From the NCBI RefSeq assembly GCF_036237315.1, contig NZ_CP108358.1, forward strand, positions 124,001 through 188,000: DNA of 64,000 nucleotides, written 5' to 3'. The DNA is from Streptomyces sp. NBC_01351 (lineage in GTDB: Bacteria; Actinomycetota; Actinomycetes; Streptomycetales; Streptomycetaceae). The position numbers were made by a program, and so were the translations under genes. The notes beneath the pieces are model-generated. The model saw nothing but the letters and a program-made list of their open reading frames with translations. It did not search any database and was not told the origin of the DNA. Shown piece after piece: positions 7,786 through 16,514 of this stretch (the first letter of the stretch is position 1; the number at the start of each line of letters is the position of its first letter).

Positions 7786-8607
7786 TCAGGCCGCGTACAG
7801 GTTGAAGGTCGAGCCTCCCCGCGGTCCGGCGACCACGTCAAGGGCCGGGTCGACCGCGAGCATCGCGTGGTGCAGCCGCTGGAGCTGGGGCGAGGGTTCC
7901 ACGCCGAGGTCCTCGATCAGCCGTGCCCGCATTCTGCGGTAGATGTCGAGGGCGGTTGCCTGGCGGCCCGAGCGGTAGAAGGCCACCATCGCCTGCGAGT
8001 GCAGTCCCTCGTGCTGCGGATGGCGGGCGATCAGGTCCTTGAGCTCGGCGAGGAGTTCGGTGTGCCGGCCGAGGCGCAGGTCTGCGTCGATGCGCCGCTC
8101 GGTGGTGACGATCCGGCTCTCCTCCAGGCGCATGACCTCGATCTCCAGGATCGGCCCGACCCGTACGTCGACCAGGGCGTTGCCCTGCCACAGCGAGAGG
8201 GCCCGGCGCAGCATCGTGGCCGCGGAGTTGTCGTCCCCCTGCTCGAAGGCGCTCTGGCCGCGCGTCACCAGCTGCTCGTACTCGTGGACGTCGACGGATT
8301 CCGGGGATATCTGCAGGAGGTAGCCGCCGTGACGGGTGGCGAGCACCTCCTTGGCATTGCCCGGGGCCCCCGGTCCCATGGCGGTGCCGAGGCGTCGGCG
8401 CAGCTGGAGTATGTACGTCTGGAGGGTGGTGAGTGCACTGTGTGGCAGCTGCGTCCCCCATATTTCTTCCATCAGTGTCGGGACCGGCATGACCCGGCCG
8501 GGGTAGAGCGCGAGCAGGGCCAGGATCTGGCGCGGCTTTCGGGCGGTCGGAACAATCGAGCCCCCGTTGACCTCGGCACTCAACGGACCCAGAACCTGAA
8601 TCTGCAT
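7786..8607 (-). CDS. SARP-family pathway activator
   Basis: A 273-residue Streptomyces antibiotic regulatory protein. Residues 1-95 are the OmpR-like winged helix (QVLGPLSAEVNG, then KPRQILALLALYPGRVMPV and LQTYILQLRRRL); residues about 100-250 are the bacterial transcriptional activation domain of helical repeats (LLAELKDLIARHPQHEGLHS). ATG at 8607 sits behind GGAGGAGACC; longer reading upstream has no family resemblance. It is the first gene of a SARP-thioesterase-KS operon and would bind direct repeats near pathway promoters. Confidence 0.9.
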   Translation of the reverse strand: MQIQVLGPLSAEVNGGSIVPTARKPRQILALLALYPGRVMPVPTLMEEIWGTQLPHSALTTLQTYILQLRRRLGTAMGPGAPGNAKEVLATRHGGYLLQISPESVDVHEYEQLVTRGQSAFEQGDDNSAATMLRRALSLWQGNALVDVRVGPILEIEVMRLEESRIVTTERRIDADLRLGRHTELLAELKDLIARHPQHEGLHSQAMVAFYRSGRQATALDIYRRMRARLIEDLGVEPSPQLQRLHHAMLAVDPALDVVAGPRGGSTFNLYAA

Positions 8608-8848
8608 GGTCTCCTCCGTCACTTTCGTCGAGTTCCCCTCGATTTCCAGCCTTGACCCGTGCACGGTAGCGGGCCTCCGCGAATAACCTCCGGAAGCTTG
8701 AGCAGCCGTCGAGTGCGCTTCCAATTCGCCTACTGTTATCGGGAGTTGCTGCTGACGGAGGGCGTATGCGGAAGGGCGGGCAACGCATTTCCCCATTGCC
8801 ATCCGCCCTTCGACCGACGCTTGAATTCCCCTGGAACGGGGGGCGGTT

Positions 8849-9688
8849 TCAGGTCAACCGCAGGACGCGTGGCGCGGGGCGGGCCCACGGGAATCCCTGC
8901 CTCAGGTGCACGGCCTGCGGGCCGACCTCCTGCAGGCCGGTCACCGACGGTTCGATGCGGACGGCGACCGCGGCGAGCATCTCCGGCACCGGCTCGAACT
9001 CCAGGAAGTGCCAGCGGTCCTTCCCGCCTTCTCCGTCCACGCCACCCTCGCCGTCCACGGTGAGGGTGAGCGTGCCGCGCTCGTCGGATCGCCTGAAGGT
9101 GTACGTGGACAGGGGCGCGGCCGGGCCGGACGCAGCGGGCCCCTGCGCCGCCGGCCCCTGCGCGCCGCCGGGTGCGCACGCCTTCGCGTACGCCTGCCTG
9201 AGCGTCCACAGCCGCAGCGCGCGCCGGGTGCGCGAACGCCCCGCGGGCACCTCGGCGATCCACTCCCGCTCCGCCCGCGGGAATCCCTCGACGATGCTCT
9301 CCAGGGCCGCCGCACTCCGGCCGAGGTGCTCCAGGTCCACGCCGATGCGGTGGCCCCGGGCCACGCCGACGAGGGTGTGGCCGTGCGTGCGGGCCAGGTT
9401 GAAGTCGAGCGCGCCGCCCCCGCGCGGCAGTCCTCCCGGCGGCGGCTGGAGGTGGGGCCGGCCGTGCGGGGAGCGTCGTAGGACGGCCTCCGCCTCGGGG
9501 ATCCCGGTCTCCAGGGCCAGCACCCGGCGCAGCAGGGTGTGGGCCACGAGGTACTGGCGCCGGTCGCGTTCGAAGAGGAAGCGGGAGGCGGTCTCCCGCT
9601 CGTGCTCGTCGAGCCAGTGGGCGGCGAGGGTCGCGGAGACCGCCGGGGCGAGGTCCGCGTCGGGGCAGAACCAGAGACTGACGCTCAC
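8849..9688 (-). CDS. Sfp-type 4'-phosphopantetheinyl transferase
   Basis: A 279-residue enzyme that transfers phosphopantetheine from CoA to carrier-protein serines. The Mg-binding motif GVDLE (around residue 113) and the downstream WTLRQAYAKA (matching W-x-x-KEAxxK with Arg-Gln in place of Lys-Glu) are visible, as is the N-terminal RRQYLVAHTLLRRVLA. GTG at 9688 is 10 bp after the KS-like gene's stop, so it closes the ACP/KS-like operon. A 20-residue Ala/Gly/Pro insert (GAQGPAAQGPAASGPAAP) sits after the second motif. It probably activates the double ACP two genes upstream. Confidence 0.85.
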   Translation of the reverse strand: MSVSLWFCPDADLAPAVSATLAAHWLDEHERETASRFLFERDRRQYLVAHTLLRRVLALETGIPEAEAVLRRSPHGRPHLQPPPGGLPRGGGALDFNLARTHGHTLVGVARGHRIGVDLEHLGRSAAALESIVEGFPRAEREWIAEVPAGRSRTRRALRLWTLRQAYAKACAPGGAQGPAAQGPAASGPAAPLSTYTFRRSDERGTLTLTVDGEGGVDGEGGKDRWHFLEFEPVPEMLAAVAVRIEPSVTGLQEVGPQAVHLRQGFPWARPAPRVLRLT

Positions 9689-9698
9689 CGGCCGGCGC

Positions 9699-11564
9699 TC
9701 ACCGCGCCGGCAGCCACAGCGCGCTGCGCAGCAGGGCGGACGGCGGGATCGGTACGGATACGGCCCCGGCGCCGGGTGCCGCCTCCAGCGCGGCCCAGTC
9801 CACGTCCACCCCGGCCAGCCACAGGTCGCGCAGCTGCCCGAGCCGGCCGCCGTGCCAGAGGGCGGCGAGGTAGCCGGCGGTCTCGGGCGCCCGGCCCAGC
9901 CCCATCGGGTCCCGGTGCCCGCCGCGCAGGTCCGCACACGGTGCTTCGGACTCCTCCAGGACCCGTACGAGCTCCTCCACGCCGTGCACGACGAAGGCGA
10001 GCCGGCAGTCCATGGCCGCGCGCCCGGTGCGCAGTCCGCGGGCCACCGCCGCGAGCCCGGGCACCTCGTACCCCGCTCGCAGCCACTCCCCCAGCCGCCG
10101 CGCCGTGGCCTGCGCGTGGGCCGGGGTCGGGCCGGACACCAGCACCAGTTCCCCGCGTCCGGCCGCGCGGTCGCGGGCCTGCGGCGCCTGGTCCGGGTGC
10201 TCCCCCGCGTACTCCTCCAGCACCACCTGGGCGTCCACTCCGCCGGCGCCGCGCAGGCCCACGACCGCGCGGCGGGGCACGGACGGGGCCAGGCGGTTCG
10301 AGGGGTCCGCCGCAGCCGAGGCAGCCGACGCGCCCGCCGCGTCCGCCGCGTCCGACGGCTCGGGGCGGTTCCACGGTGCGGCGACCTCGCGGCCCGGGGC
10401 GGGTACCAGGACTCCGTGGCGGAGCTGGAGGACGGCCCGGGTGAGCAGCGCCAGTCCGGTGGCCGGGCCGCACTCCCCGACCGAGGGCCGCGCGCACGGT
10501 GCCGTTTCCCGCAGGTCCGTTGCGCGCAGGGCCGTTTCCCGCAGGGCCGTTTCCGCCTCGCTGCCGGCCCCGGCCCGCGCGAGGGCCGCCGCGAGCGCCA
10601 CCCCGTCGCGCGCGTGCGACGCCGCGCTGCCGCGTACGACGGCGTGCACGGTGTCGCCGTCCGCGAGGGCCCGGTCGAGCGGCTTCAGCAGCAGCGCCCC
10701 CACGCCCTCGCCCGCCGCGCCCGCGCCGCCCGCGCCGGGCCGCCGGCTCCAGGGGTGCAGCAGCAGGTGGACGCCCCCGACCAGGGCGGCCGCGCACTCC
10801 CCTCGTTCCAGGGAGGCGAGCGCGAGGTGCACGGCGGTCGGCACCGAGGCCTCGGCGGTGTCCACGCACTGGCTGGGCCCCGTCAGGCCGAGCACCCGGG
10901 AGACTCCGTTGGCGATGTCCCAGTGACCGCCGCGCGAGGCCGCGCCCGCCTCGGCGGCGAGCATCGGCCAGTCGCCGGCTCCCGCGCCGACGAACACCCC
11001 GACGTTGCGCGGGGTTCCGTCCGGGGCGCGCAGTGCGTCGAGCCGGCTGCCGGTGCATCCGCCGTCCTCGAAGGCCTCCCAGGCCGTCTCCAGCAGCAGG
11101 CGCTCCCGGGGGTCGGTCAGGGCGGCCTCCTGCGGGTCGAGCCCGAAGAACTCCGCGTCGAACTCCCCCACCCGCTCCAGGTAGTGGCCCGGTTCCGTAC
11201 CGGGCCGGCCGGGCGGCGGCGCGGCGGCGGTGTCCCGGCCGGCACGGAGCAGGTGCCAGTACGCCGCCAGGTCGGGGGCCCCCGGATAGCGGCCGGCCAT
11301 CCCGACGACGGCCACGGGGGCCGCCCGCCCGGGCAGCTCCCGCGCGGGCGGGGCGTACGGCGTGACCTGCGTGCCCGAAGTGACCGGCGCGACGGGCGCG
11401 ACCGGCACGACCGAAGCAGCCGAAGTGACCGGCGTGGCCAGGTGGTCCGGGAGCCCGGGCGCGGCGGTGCCCAGGCCCGCGATGGACGGCGCCAGCAGCG
11501 CGACCGCCTGTCTCCGGTCCAGCGTCCCGTCCTTGAACCGGGTCAGGATCTCCCGCTCGTCCAT
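9699..11564 (-). CDS. ketosynthase-like protein without catalytic residues
   Basis: A 621-residue protein resembling one KS domain of a modular polyketide synthase. Residues 1-26 (ILTRFKDGTLDRRQAVALLA) match the helical linker that precedes KS domains in trans-AT systems. Residues 83-450 follow the KS fold (AVVGMAGRYPGAPDLAAYW, DPRERLLLETAWEAFEDGG), but the nucleophile motif DTACSS reads DTAEAS (Glu238), the EAHGTGT His motif is absent, and the NIGH motif is replaced by VGECGPATG. The C-terminal 170 residues look like the post-KS linker seen before acyltransferase domains, without an AT. It likely acts as a scaffold or non-condensing partner. It sits between the double ACP and the phosphopantetheinyl transferase. 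Confidence 0.8.
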   Translation of the reverse strand: MDEREILTRFKDGTLDRRQAVALLAPSIAGLGTAAPGLPDHLATPVTSAASVVPVAPVAPVTSGTQVTPYAPPARELPGRAAPVAVVGMAGRYPGAPDLAAYWHLLRAGRDTAAAPPPGRPGTEPGHYLERVGEFDAEFFGLDPQEAALTDPRERLLLETAWEAFEDGGCTGSRLDALRAPDGTPRNVGVFVGAGAGDWPMLAAEAGAASRGGHWDIANGVSRVLGLTGPSQCVDTAEASVPTAVHLALASLERGECAAALVGGVHLLLHPWSRRPGAGGAGAAGEGVGALLLKPLDRALADGDTVHAVVRGSAASHARDGVALAAALARAGAGSEAETALRETALRATDLRETAPCARPSVGECGPATGLALLTRAVLQLRHGVLVPAPGREVAAPWNRPEPSDAADAAGASAASAAADPSNRLAPSVPRRAVVGLRGAGGVDAQVVLEEYAGEHPDQAPQARDRAAGRGELVLVSGPTPAHAQATARRLGEWLRAGYEVPGLAAVARGLRTGRAAMDCRLAFVVHGVEELVRVLEESEAPCADLRGGHRDPMGLGRAPETAGYLAALWHGGRLGQLRDLWLAGVDVDWAALEAAPGAGAVSVPIPPSALLRSALWLPAR

Positions 11565-11590
11565 CGCGCCCCCCGTCTCCCCGTCTCCCG

Positions 11591-12295
11591 TCAGACCTGG
11601 GCCCTGCGGGGCAACAGGAGGAGCGCCTCGGCCACGCTGAGCCGCCCGTCGTGCAGGGCGTCCAGCAACAGTTCGAGTTCGCGTACGGCCGGCGGCGTCG
11701 TCCGGGCCCCCGTCCGCTGCGCCACGAACGCCGCGAGCGCGTCGAGCGTCGGGTGGTCGTGCAGCACCACGGCCCGTTCGTTCAGGCCGAAGACGCGGTT
11801 GACGACGGCGACGAACTCGGCCCCGAGGAGCGAGTCCACCCCGAGCCGCGGGAACGGGGTGTCCGCGTCCACGTCCCAGCTGTCGCAGCACAGGATCGCG
11901 GTGAGCTGCTCGCGCAACACGTCCACGATCTCCATGCCGGGAACGCCGGGGACGCCGAGCACGGCGTGGCCTGCCTCGACAACGGGCCTGGCCTCAACAG
12001 CCTTACCGGCCACGGCCACGCCCCCCTCCGCCGACTCCGCCGCCCGTGCCACCTCCCGGGCGAAGGCCGCCGGCGTGGGGTGGTCGTACAGGTCGCCGGC
12101 GCACAGGCCGGTCCCGTACCGGGCGTTGAGCACGGCCAGGAACTCGGCGATCAGCAGCGAGTCGAGGCCGAGGAACTGGAAGGTCTGCTCGGGGTCGATC
12201 CTCTGCCGGTCGACCCGCAGTACGTCGCCGAGCACCCCGATGAGGTCGGGCAGCACGTCGGCGGCACGGGGCGGAGCGGAACGGTCGTTCGTCAT
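11591..12295 (-). CDS. tandem double acyl carrier protein
   Basis: A 234-residue protein with two carrier domains, residues about 10-85 and 120-200. Both phosphopantetheine sites are intact: FLGLDSLLIAEF and RLGVDSLLGAEF. The spacer is Ala/Val/Gly-rich. The C-terminal segment ELLLDALHDGRLSVAEALLL resembles the helical element at the N-terminus of the following KS-like protein, so the two may dock. The stop lies 26 bp before the KS-like gene start. Tandem ACPs raise flux in polyketide and polyunsaturated-fatty-acid synthases; the acyl substrate here is unknown. Confidence 0.85.
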   Translation of the reverse strand: MTNDRSAPPRAADVLPDLIGVLGDVLRVDRQRIDPEQTFQFLGLDSLLIAEFLAVLNARYGTGLCAGDLYDHPTPAAFAREVARAAESAEGGVAVAGKAVEARPVVEAGHAVLGVPGVPGMEIVDVLREQLTAILCCDSWDVDADTPFPRLGVDSLLGAEFVAVVNRVFGLNERAVVLHDHPTLDALAAFVAQRTGARTTPPAVRELELLLDALHDGRLSVAEALLLLPRRAQV

Positions 12296-12301
12296 CGGTG
12301 T

Positions 12302-12343
12302 CTCCTCATCGGTGACTCCTCATCCGTAACTCCTCATCCCTGA
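12302..12343 (-). repeat. three 14-bp tandem repeats with Shine-Dalgarno-like cores
   Basis: CTCCTCAT occurs at 12302, 12316 and 12330, exactly 14 bp apart; on the coding strand each unit reads ATGAGGAG. They fill the leader of the double-ACP gene, so the mRNA carries three successive GAGGAG ribosome-binding-like sequences upstream of the ATG at 12295. Confidence 0.6.
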
Positions 12344-12369
12344 CCCCTCCGAACCGGCGCCGATACGGG

Positions 12370-13125
12370 TCAGCCGGCGCTGCCCGGGAATCCGTGCGCG
12401 TACGTGGCCGCGGGCGCCCCCGTACGGAAGCCACCCGCCGCGCCCTCGGGTACGAGTCCGGGCAGCAGCAGGGTCCACAGCGCGGCCACCCTGCGCTGGA
12501 GTTCCGCGCCCGGCATTCCGGTGCCCGCCAGCACCTCGATCCCGCACACGGCCGCGGCGACGAGCGATTCGGCGCTCTCCCAGGAGCACCCTTCGCGCAG
12601 TTCGCCCGCGTCCCGGGCCTGGCGCAGCAGGCCGCAGGCCGCCGTGAGCCAGACGCGGTGGAAGTCGGTGACCCCCACCCCGGTGCCCGCGCACTCCTTG
12701 GTGATCCGGAAGCTGGCGGGCACGGCCGGCTCGTCGAGCAGGGCGTGGGCCAGCCAGTGCGTCGCGTCGACCAGGGCCTGCAGGGGAGAGAGCCCGGATC
12801 CGCGCAGCGCGCGCAGGGATTCGTCCAGCAGGGCGCAGCCCCGCTGCTGCACGGCCTCGGCGAGTTCGTCCTTGGAGGCGAAGTGGAAGTAGAGGGCGCC
12901 CTTGGTCACGCCGGCGGATGCGGCGATCCCGCCGAGCGTCGCGTGCGCGTAGCCGTGGCGGTGGAAGGCTTCGGCCCCGGCGTGGACGAGTTTGCGGCGG
13001 GTCCGCTCGGAGCGTTCCTGCACTGCGGCGCCGCCCGGTCCGGTGGTCCGGCTCCGCGGCCCTGCCGCGGTCCGGGCCGGCGTCCTGGCTGCGGTCATGG
13101 CCGGCGTCCTCGCGCGTGCGGCCAT
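12370..13125 (-). CDS. gamma-butyrolactone receptor-like TetR regulator (ArpA/ScbR family)
   Basis: Up to 251 residues. After a 33-residue Ala/Arg/Thr-rich extension comes the ArpA/ScbR-type HTH (QERSERTRRKLVHAGAEAFH, TLGGIAASAGVTKGALYFHF). ATG at 13125 lies one base after the SARP stop (TGACATG), which supports coupling; a GTG at 13023, giving VQERSERTRR, would remove the extension and is a real alternative. Family members bind AREs (autoregulatory elements) and are released by gamma-butyrolactones or antibiotics. It is the second gene of the SARP-receptor-ACP-KS-like-PPTase unit. Confidence 0.85.
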   Translation of the reverse strand: MAARARTPAMTAARTPARTAAGPRSRTTGPGGAAVQERSERTRRKLVHAGAEAFHRHGYAHATLGGIAASAGVTKGALYFHFASKDELAEAVQQRGCALLDESLRALRGSGLSPLQALVDATHWLAHALLDEPAVPASFRITKECAGTGVGVTDFHRVWLTAACGLLRQARDAGELREGCSWESAESLVAAAVCGIEVLAGTGMPGAELQRRVAALWTLLLPGLVPEGAAGGFRTGAPAATYAHGFPGSAG

Positions 13126-13126
13126 G

Positions 13127-13984
13127 TCAGCCCACGCGTACCAGACGTCCGCCGCCCGCCTCCGGCACCTCGGACGGGCCGTCGGGGCTCGCCATGAGGA
13201 TGGAGCGCTGCAGGCGGCGCAGCGAAGTGGAGGGTTCGAGGCCCAGTTCCCGTACGAGGGTCGCGCGCAGCCGCTGGTAGACGTCGAGGGCCTCGCCGCG
13301 GCGGCCGGAGCGGTGCAGCGCGAGCATGAACTGGCCGTGCAGGTTCTCGTGGGTGCGGTACTGGCTCACGAGCACGGTGAGTTCGGCGAGCAGCTCGCGG
13401 TGGCGGCCGAGTCTCAGGTCCGCCTCGATGCGCTGGTCGAGGGCGCAGAGCCGGGTCTCCTCCAGCCGCCGGGTCTCCATGTCCAGCTGGATTCCGCCCT
13501 GTACGTCGGCGAAGGCGGGGCCGGACCACAGGGCCAGGGCTTCGCGCAGTTTGCGGGCCGCGCCGGGGAAGTCGCCGGCGTCCATGGCCCGGTAGCCCAT
13601 TCCGGAGAGCCGCTCGAACTCCCGTATGTCGCTGACGCCGCCGCCGCTGTCGAGCAGGTAGCCGCCGGGCAGCGTGACCAGTACGTCCTTGGCCGTGCGC
13701 CGCTCGCCCGTGCCCGCGCCCCCGCACTCGTCCTCACCGGGCGGACGCTGCTCCAGAGCGGCCGCGATGAGGGTCCGCAGTTGCAGCACGTAGGTCTGTA
13801 AGGTCGTCCGGGCGCTGCGCGGCGGGGTGCCCGCCCACAGTTCCTCGATGAGCGCCGATACCGGGACGACCTGGTCGGCATGGAGCGCCAGGATCGCCAG
13901 TACCTGTCGCGGCTTGGGGGCGGTCGGCGTAACGGAGATCCCCTGCTCCCGCACGGCCAGTGTGCCCAGTACTTCGATGTCCAC
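13127..13984 (-). CDS. SARP-family pathway activator with a TTA codon
   Basis: A 285-residue SARP: residues 1-95 winged helix (KPRQVLAILALHADQVVPVS, LQTYVLQLRTLI), residues 120-260 activation domain (LGRHRELLAELTVLVSQYRT). GTG start at 13984. Codon 62, Leu in TTLQTYV, is TTA (minus-strand codon at 13801-13799), the rarest Streptomyces codon, so translation should depend on the bldA tRNA. The upstream region carries two ARE-like boxes (14023-14044 and 14049-14072), making it a likely direct target of the receptor genes around it. It is translationally coupled to the receptor-like gene downstream. Confidence 0.9.
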   Translation of the reverse strand: MDIEVLGTLAVREQGISVTPTAPKPRQVLAILALHADQVVPVSALIEELWAGTPPRSARTTLQTYVLQLRTLIAAALEQRPPGEDECGGAGTGERRTAKDVLVTLPGGYLLDSGGGVSDIREFERLSGMGYRAMDAGDFPGAARKLREALALWSGPAFADVQGGIQLDMETRRLEETRLCALDQRIEADLRLGRHRELLAELTVLVSQYRTHENLHGQFMLALHRSGRRGEALDVYQRLRATLVRELGLEPSTSLRRLQRSILMASPDGPSEVPEAGGGRLVRVG

Positions 13985-14022
13985 GCCGTACTCCCCTGTC
14001 CTTGGATGAGCCGACTTCAGTT

Positions 14023-14044
14023 AAAAACAGGTCCCACGGTTTGT
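14023..14044. promoter_or_regulatory. ARE-like GBL-receptor box 1
   Basis: A 22-bp AT-flanked partial palindrome with core ACAGGTCCCACGGTTTGT, about 40-60 bp upstream of the TTA-containing SARP. It resembles autoregulatory elements bound by ArpA/ScbR receptors. Confidence 0.55.
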
Positions 14045-14048
14045 CAAT

Positions 14049-14072
14049 ACAAAACCGACCGTGCTGTTTTAT
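14049..14072. promoter_or_regulatory. ARE-like GBL-receptor box 2
   Basis: Core AAAACCGACCGTGCTGTTTT, about 65-88 bp upstream of the SARP start. The two boxes are about 26 bp apart, so receptors could bind cooperatively across the promoter. Confidence 0.65.
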
Positions 14073-14221
14073 ATTCATGACCCACCTAACGAACCCTCAA
14101 CCACCCCTCTGACCTGGGAATTTACTGTTCACACAAGAATGGACGGCCAACCCAGAGGGACTCCAGGGTCGCTCCAGAACGAACCGATACGGTTGAAAAC
14201 GAACCGCCCGGTCTGCCCCGG

Positions 14222-14842
14222 CTACCGGGGGCGGGTCCCCCCGGCCTCCAGGTCCGCGAGCAGCTCCGCCGGCACGAGCGTCGGCAGCAGCAGCCGCCAG
14301 AACCGGGTGACCGTGGACGCCGAGAGCCACTCCGCGTCCCGGGCCCCGAGCACCTCGAACCCCACGGTCGCGGCCACGACGGCACCCCCCGCGTCCCCGG
14401 CCGCCACCTCCGGCCGCAACTCGCCCTCGGCATCGGCCCGTTTCAGCGTCTCCTCGACCCAGCGCCGCCACCGCTCGCGCAGATCGGCCTGCGAGGCACG
14501 GGACGCCTCACCGCTCAACTCGAAGCCGGCCCGCAGCACGACGTCGCCGCGCAGCGCCCCGGCGAGCCCGTGGGTGACGTCGACCAGGAGCTGTACGCGG
14601 GGAGCCCCGATCGGGAGCACGGCATCGGTGACGGCCAGCAGCCGACTCAGCGCCGCCGCCTCGACGGCGTCCGCCAGCGCGGCCTTGTTGGCGAAGTGGA
14701 AGTGCAGCGCCCCGTTGCTCACGCCGGCCAGCGAACTGATCGCGGCGAGCGACGCGACGGGGAACCCGTCGCGGTCGAAGATCTCGGCCGCGGACCGGAT
14801 CAGGGTGTCACGCGTCCGCGCCGCGCGTTCCTGTTTGACCAT
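14222..14842 (-). CDS. gamma-butyrolactone receptor-like TetR regulator
   Basis: A 206-residue ArpA/ScbR-type protein: MVKQERAARTRDTLIRSAAE, then LAAISSLAGVSNGALHFHFA. The start at ATG 14842 is chosen because GGAG lies 8 bp upstream and the family starts at this position; an upstream ATG at 14878 would add 12 residues. A strong ARE-like box at 14947-14971 lies about 105 bp upstream, so it is probably autoregulated. Recognition-helix residues (SNGALHFHF) differ from the TKGALYFHF of the other two paralogues, so DNA or ligand preference may differ. Confidence 0.88.
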   Translation of the reverse strand: MVKQERAARTRDTLIRSAAEIFDRDGFPVASLAAISSLAGVSNGALHFHFANKAALADAVEAAALSRLLAVTDAVLPIGAPRVQLLVDVTHGLAGALRGDVVLRAGFELSGEASRASQADLRERWRRWVEETLKRADAEGELRPEVAAGDAGGAVVAATVGFEVLGARDAEWLSASTVTRFWRLLLPTLVPAELLADLEAGGTRPR

Positions 14843-14946
14843 GGACTGCTCCGTCACTGCGAGAGGTGCCGCACCCACGGAAGGCGGGCACGGCGAAGGT
14901 GCCGCGGAGCTGCGCGAGGGTGCGGTCCCGCTCGACGACCCACTCT

Positions 14947-14971
14947 AACAAACCGCCTGTGCGGTTTTTAG
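14947..14971. promoter_or_regulatory. ARE-like GBL-receptor box 3
   Basis: Core CAAACCGCCTGTGCGGTTTT, a near-perfect palindrome upstream of the receptor-like gene ending at 14222. One of the clearest AREs in the window. Confidence 0.75.
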
Positions 14972-15219
14972 TCCCGTGGTCGCCACCTACCCGGCTCGAC
15001 CGATGGGGAACCGTCGGCCGAAGGCATTCGGTCACCTTCGATGGCGATACTCGAGAACGACTCGCGCCCCGCTCGATGGGCCCGGCACCGAAATCGGGCC
15101 CATATGCCAGGGCTGAGGCGGGCCAGAAGGCGGGAGAAATTTGCCGACCAGGGGTGATGGATTACTTGGAGGAGATCACTCCACTTCATCCCAAAACGGA
15201 TGGTCGAGTATCGCTAGAG

Positions 15220-15241
15220 ATTAAACCGGGTGGTCTGTATC
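15220..15241. promoter_or_regulatory. ARE-like GBL-receptor box 4
   Basis: Core TTAAACCGGGTGGTCTGTAT, about 60-80 bp upstream of the AfsA homologue. Receptor binding would repress signal synthesis until ligand appears. Confidence 0.6.
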
Positions 15242-15299
15242 TTTCCGGCCCAGAGACACAACAGCCCTTCTCGCCAGCGCATGCAGCCAAGGGGGAGAA

Positions 15300-16301
15300 A
15301 TGTCCGCGAGCACGTTTCGAGTCGAGCGCACCACGGTGAACGACGCCCCGGCCGGACACATCACGGCTCCCGTGTCCCAGCCGAACGGCTTCCGCTTCCC
15401 GTCTCTGACCGTCACCGTTCCCAAGGAGCTCGTCCATCGGGCCTCCGTCGCCGAGGTCGTTCTCACCGACTGGCAGCGCCTGGACGATGACCGCTTCCTC
15501 GTGACCGCGCAATGGCCCCGCGCCCACAGCTTCTTCACCCCGGTCGCGGACGGATACCACGACCCGCTCATCGTGTGCGAAACGGTGCGCCAGTTCTGCA
15601 TCCTCCTCGGCCACGCCGAATTCGGGATCCCGCTCGGGCACCAGTTCGTCATGTGGGACCTCGACGTGGCCGTACGGCCCGAGCACCTGCTCGTGGGCTG
15701 GGCACCCGCCACTCTCGACATCGAGATCACCTGCACGGAGATCGAGCGCCGCGGCAAGAAGGTCTCGAAGCTCCGCTTCGAGTCGGTCTTATGGCGCGAG
15801 GGCAACATCGTCGCCACCGGAGGCGCGTCGTACTCCGCCATGGCGCCCACACTGTACCGACGGGTGCGCGGCGAGCACACCCTCGGCTCGGACTGGTACC
15901 AGCTCCCCCTCATCGGCCCCGCGGCGCCGCAGAGCGTCGGGCGTACGTCCCCCATGGACGTGGTCCTGTCTCCCACGGCCGAACCCCACCGCTGGCAGTT
16001 ACGGGCGGACACCCGTCACCCCATCCTCTTCGAGCACGCGCTGGACCACGTTCCGGGCATGGTGCTGATGGAGGCCGCCCGACAGGCCACTGCCGCCGTC
16101 CTGAAGCGGTCCTCGTACCTCCCCCTCAGCATCTCCAGCGAGTTCAAGCGGTACACCGAACTGGACGCGCCCTGCATGATCGAGGCCCACCTGGTTCCCG
16201 GCTCGGCCCGCGACGGCGAGGAGACCGTCCTGGTCACCGCACATCAGGACGGCGCCCTCGTCTTCAATGCCACCGTGACCGCGGGGTCGCACGGCTGCTG
16301 A
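15300..16301 (+). CDS. afsA: AfsA-family gamma-butyrolactone synthase with a TTA codon
   Basis: A 333-residue AfsA/ScbA homologue. The family condenses a beta-ketoacyl-ACP with dihydroxyacetone phosphate, the first committed step to A-factor-type signals. Two hot-dog repeats are visible, each with the conserved E-x-x-R-Q signature: VCETVRQFCILLGHAEFGIP (about residue 98) and VLMEAARQATAAVLKR (about 259). ATG at 15300 follows AGGGGGAGAA. Codon 164, Leu in ESVLWRE, is TTA (15789-15791), which should make translation bldA-dependent. Receptor genes lie on both sides, as in the scbA/scbR and afsA/arpA systems. Confidence 0.93.
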   Translation: MSASTFRVERTTVNDAPAGHITAPVSQPNGFRFPSLTVTVPKELVHRASVAEVVLTDWQRLDDDRFLVTAQWPRAHSFFTPVADGYHDPLIVCETVRQFCILLGHAEFGIPLGHQFVMWDLDVAVRPEHLLVGWAPATLDIEITCTEIERRGKKVSKLRFESVLWREGNIVATGGASYSAMAPTLYRRVRGEHTLGSDWYQLPLIGPAAPQSVGRTSPMDVVLSPTAEPHRWQLRADTRHPILFEHALDHVPGMVLMEAARQATAAVLKRSSYLPLSISSEFKRYTELDAPCMIEAHLVPGSARDGEETVLVTAHQDGALVFNATVTAGSHGC

Positions 16302-16514
16302 CCGCGCGCACGACCGTCCTCGGCGTCGCGCCGACACCCCGCCCTCCTCCCTCTCGACGCAGCGGACGGCCCAGCAACTCGGCGAGCTGGGCCGTCCGCC
16401 GTCTGCCGACTCCAGTGACCGAGGTGACCAGGTGACGAGGATCATGTGAATTTCCGTTCCCTGATCAACAATTCGTCTGCCCGGAACCGGATCAAGACCA
16501 CCACTCGCGGTAAG

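Larger units (their letters stand above)
14843..15299. other. divergent regulatory region between receptor and AfsA genes
   Basis: No gene is supported here. The 457 bp hold the leader of the receptor gene, two ARE-like boxes (14947-14971 and 15220-15241) and the promoter of the AfsA homologue with its ribosome-binding site GGGGGAGAA. The layout matches known divergent scbR/scbA-type intergenic regions, though it is longer. Confidence 0.6.

Noticed and set aside
5227..8655. A 1142-codon open frame on the plus strand across the KS/thioesterase/SARP genes
   Set aside because: It is antisense to three clearly recognisable genes, and its translation is low-complexity Arg/Gly/Ala-rich, as expected in high-GC DNA.
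8766..12329. A 1187-codon plus-strand open frame across the phosphopantetheinyl transferase, KS-like and ACP genes
   Set aside because: The opposite strand encodes well-conserved proteins in the right order; this frame resembles nothing and has no ribosome-binding site.
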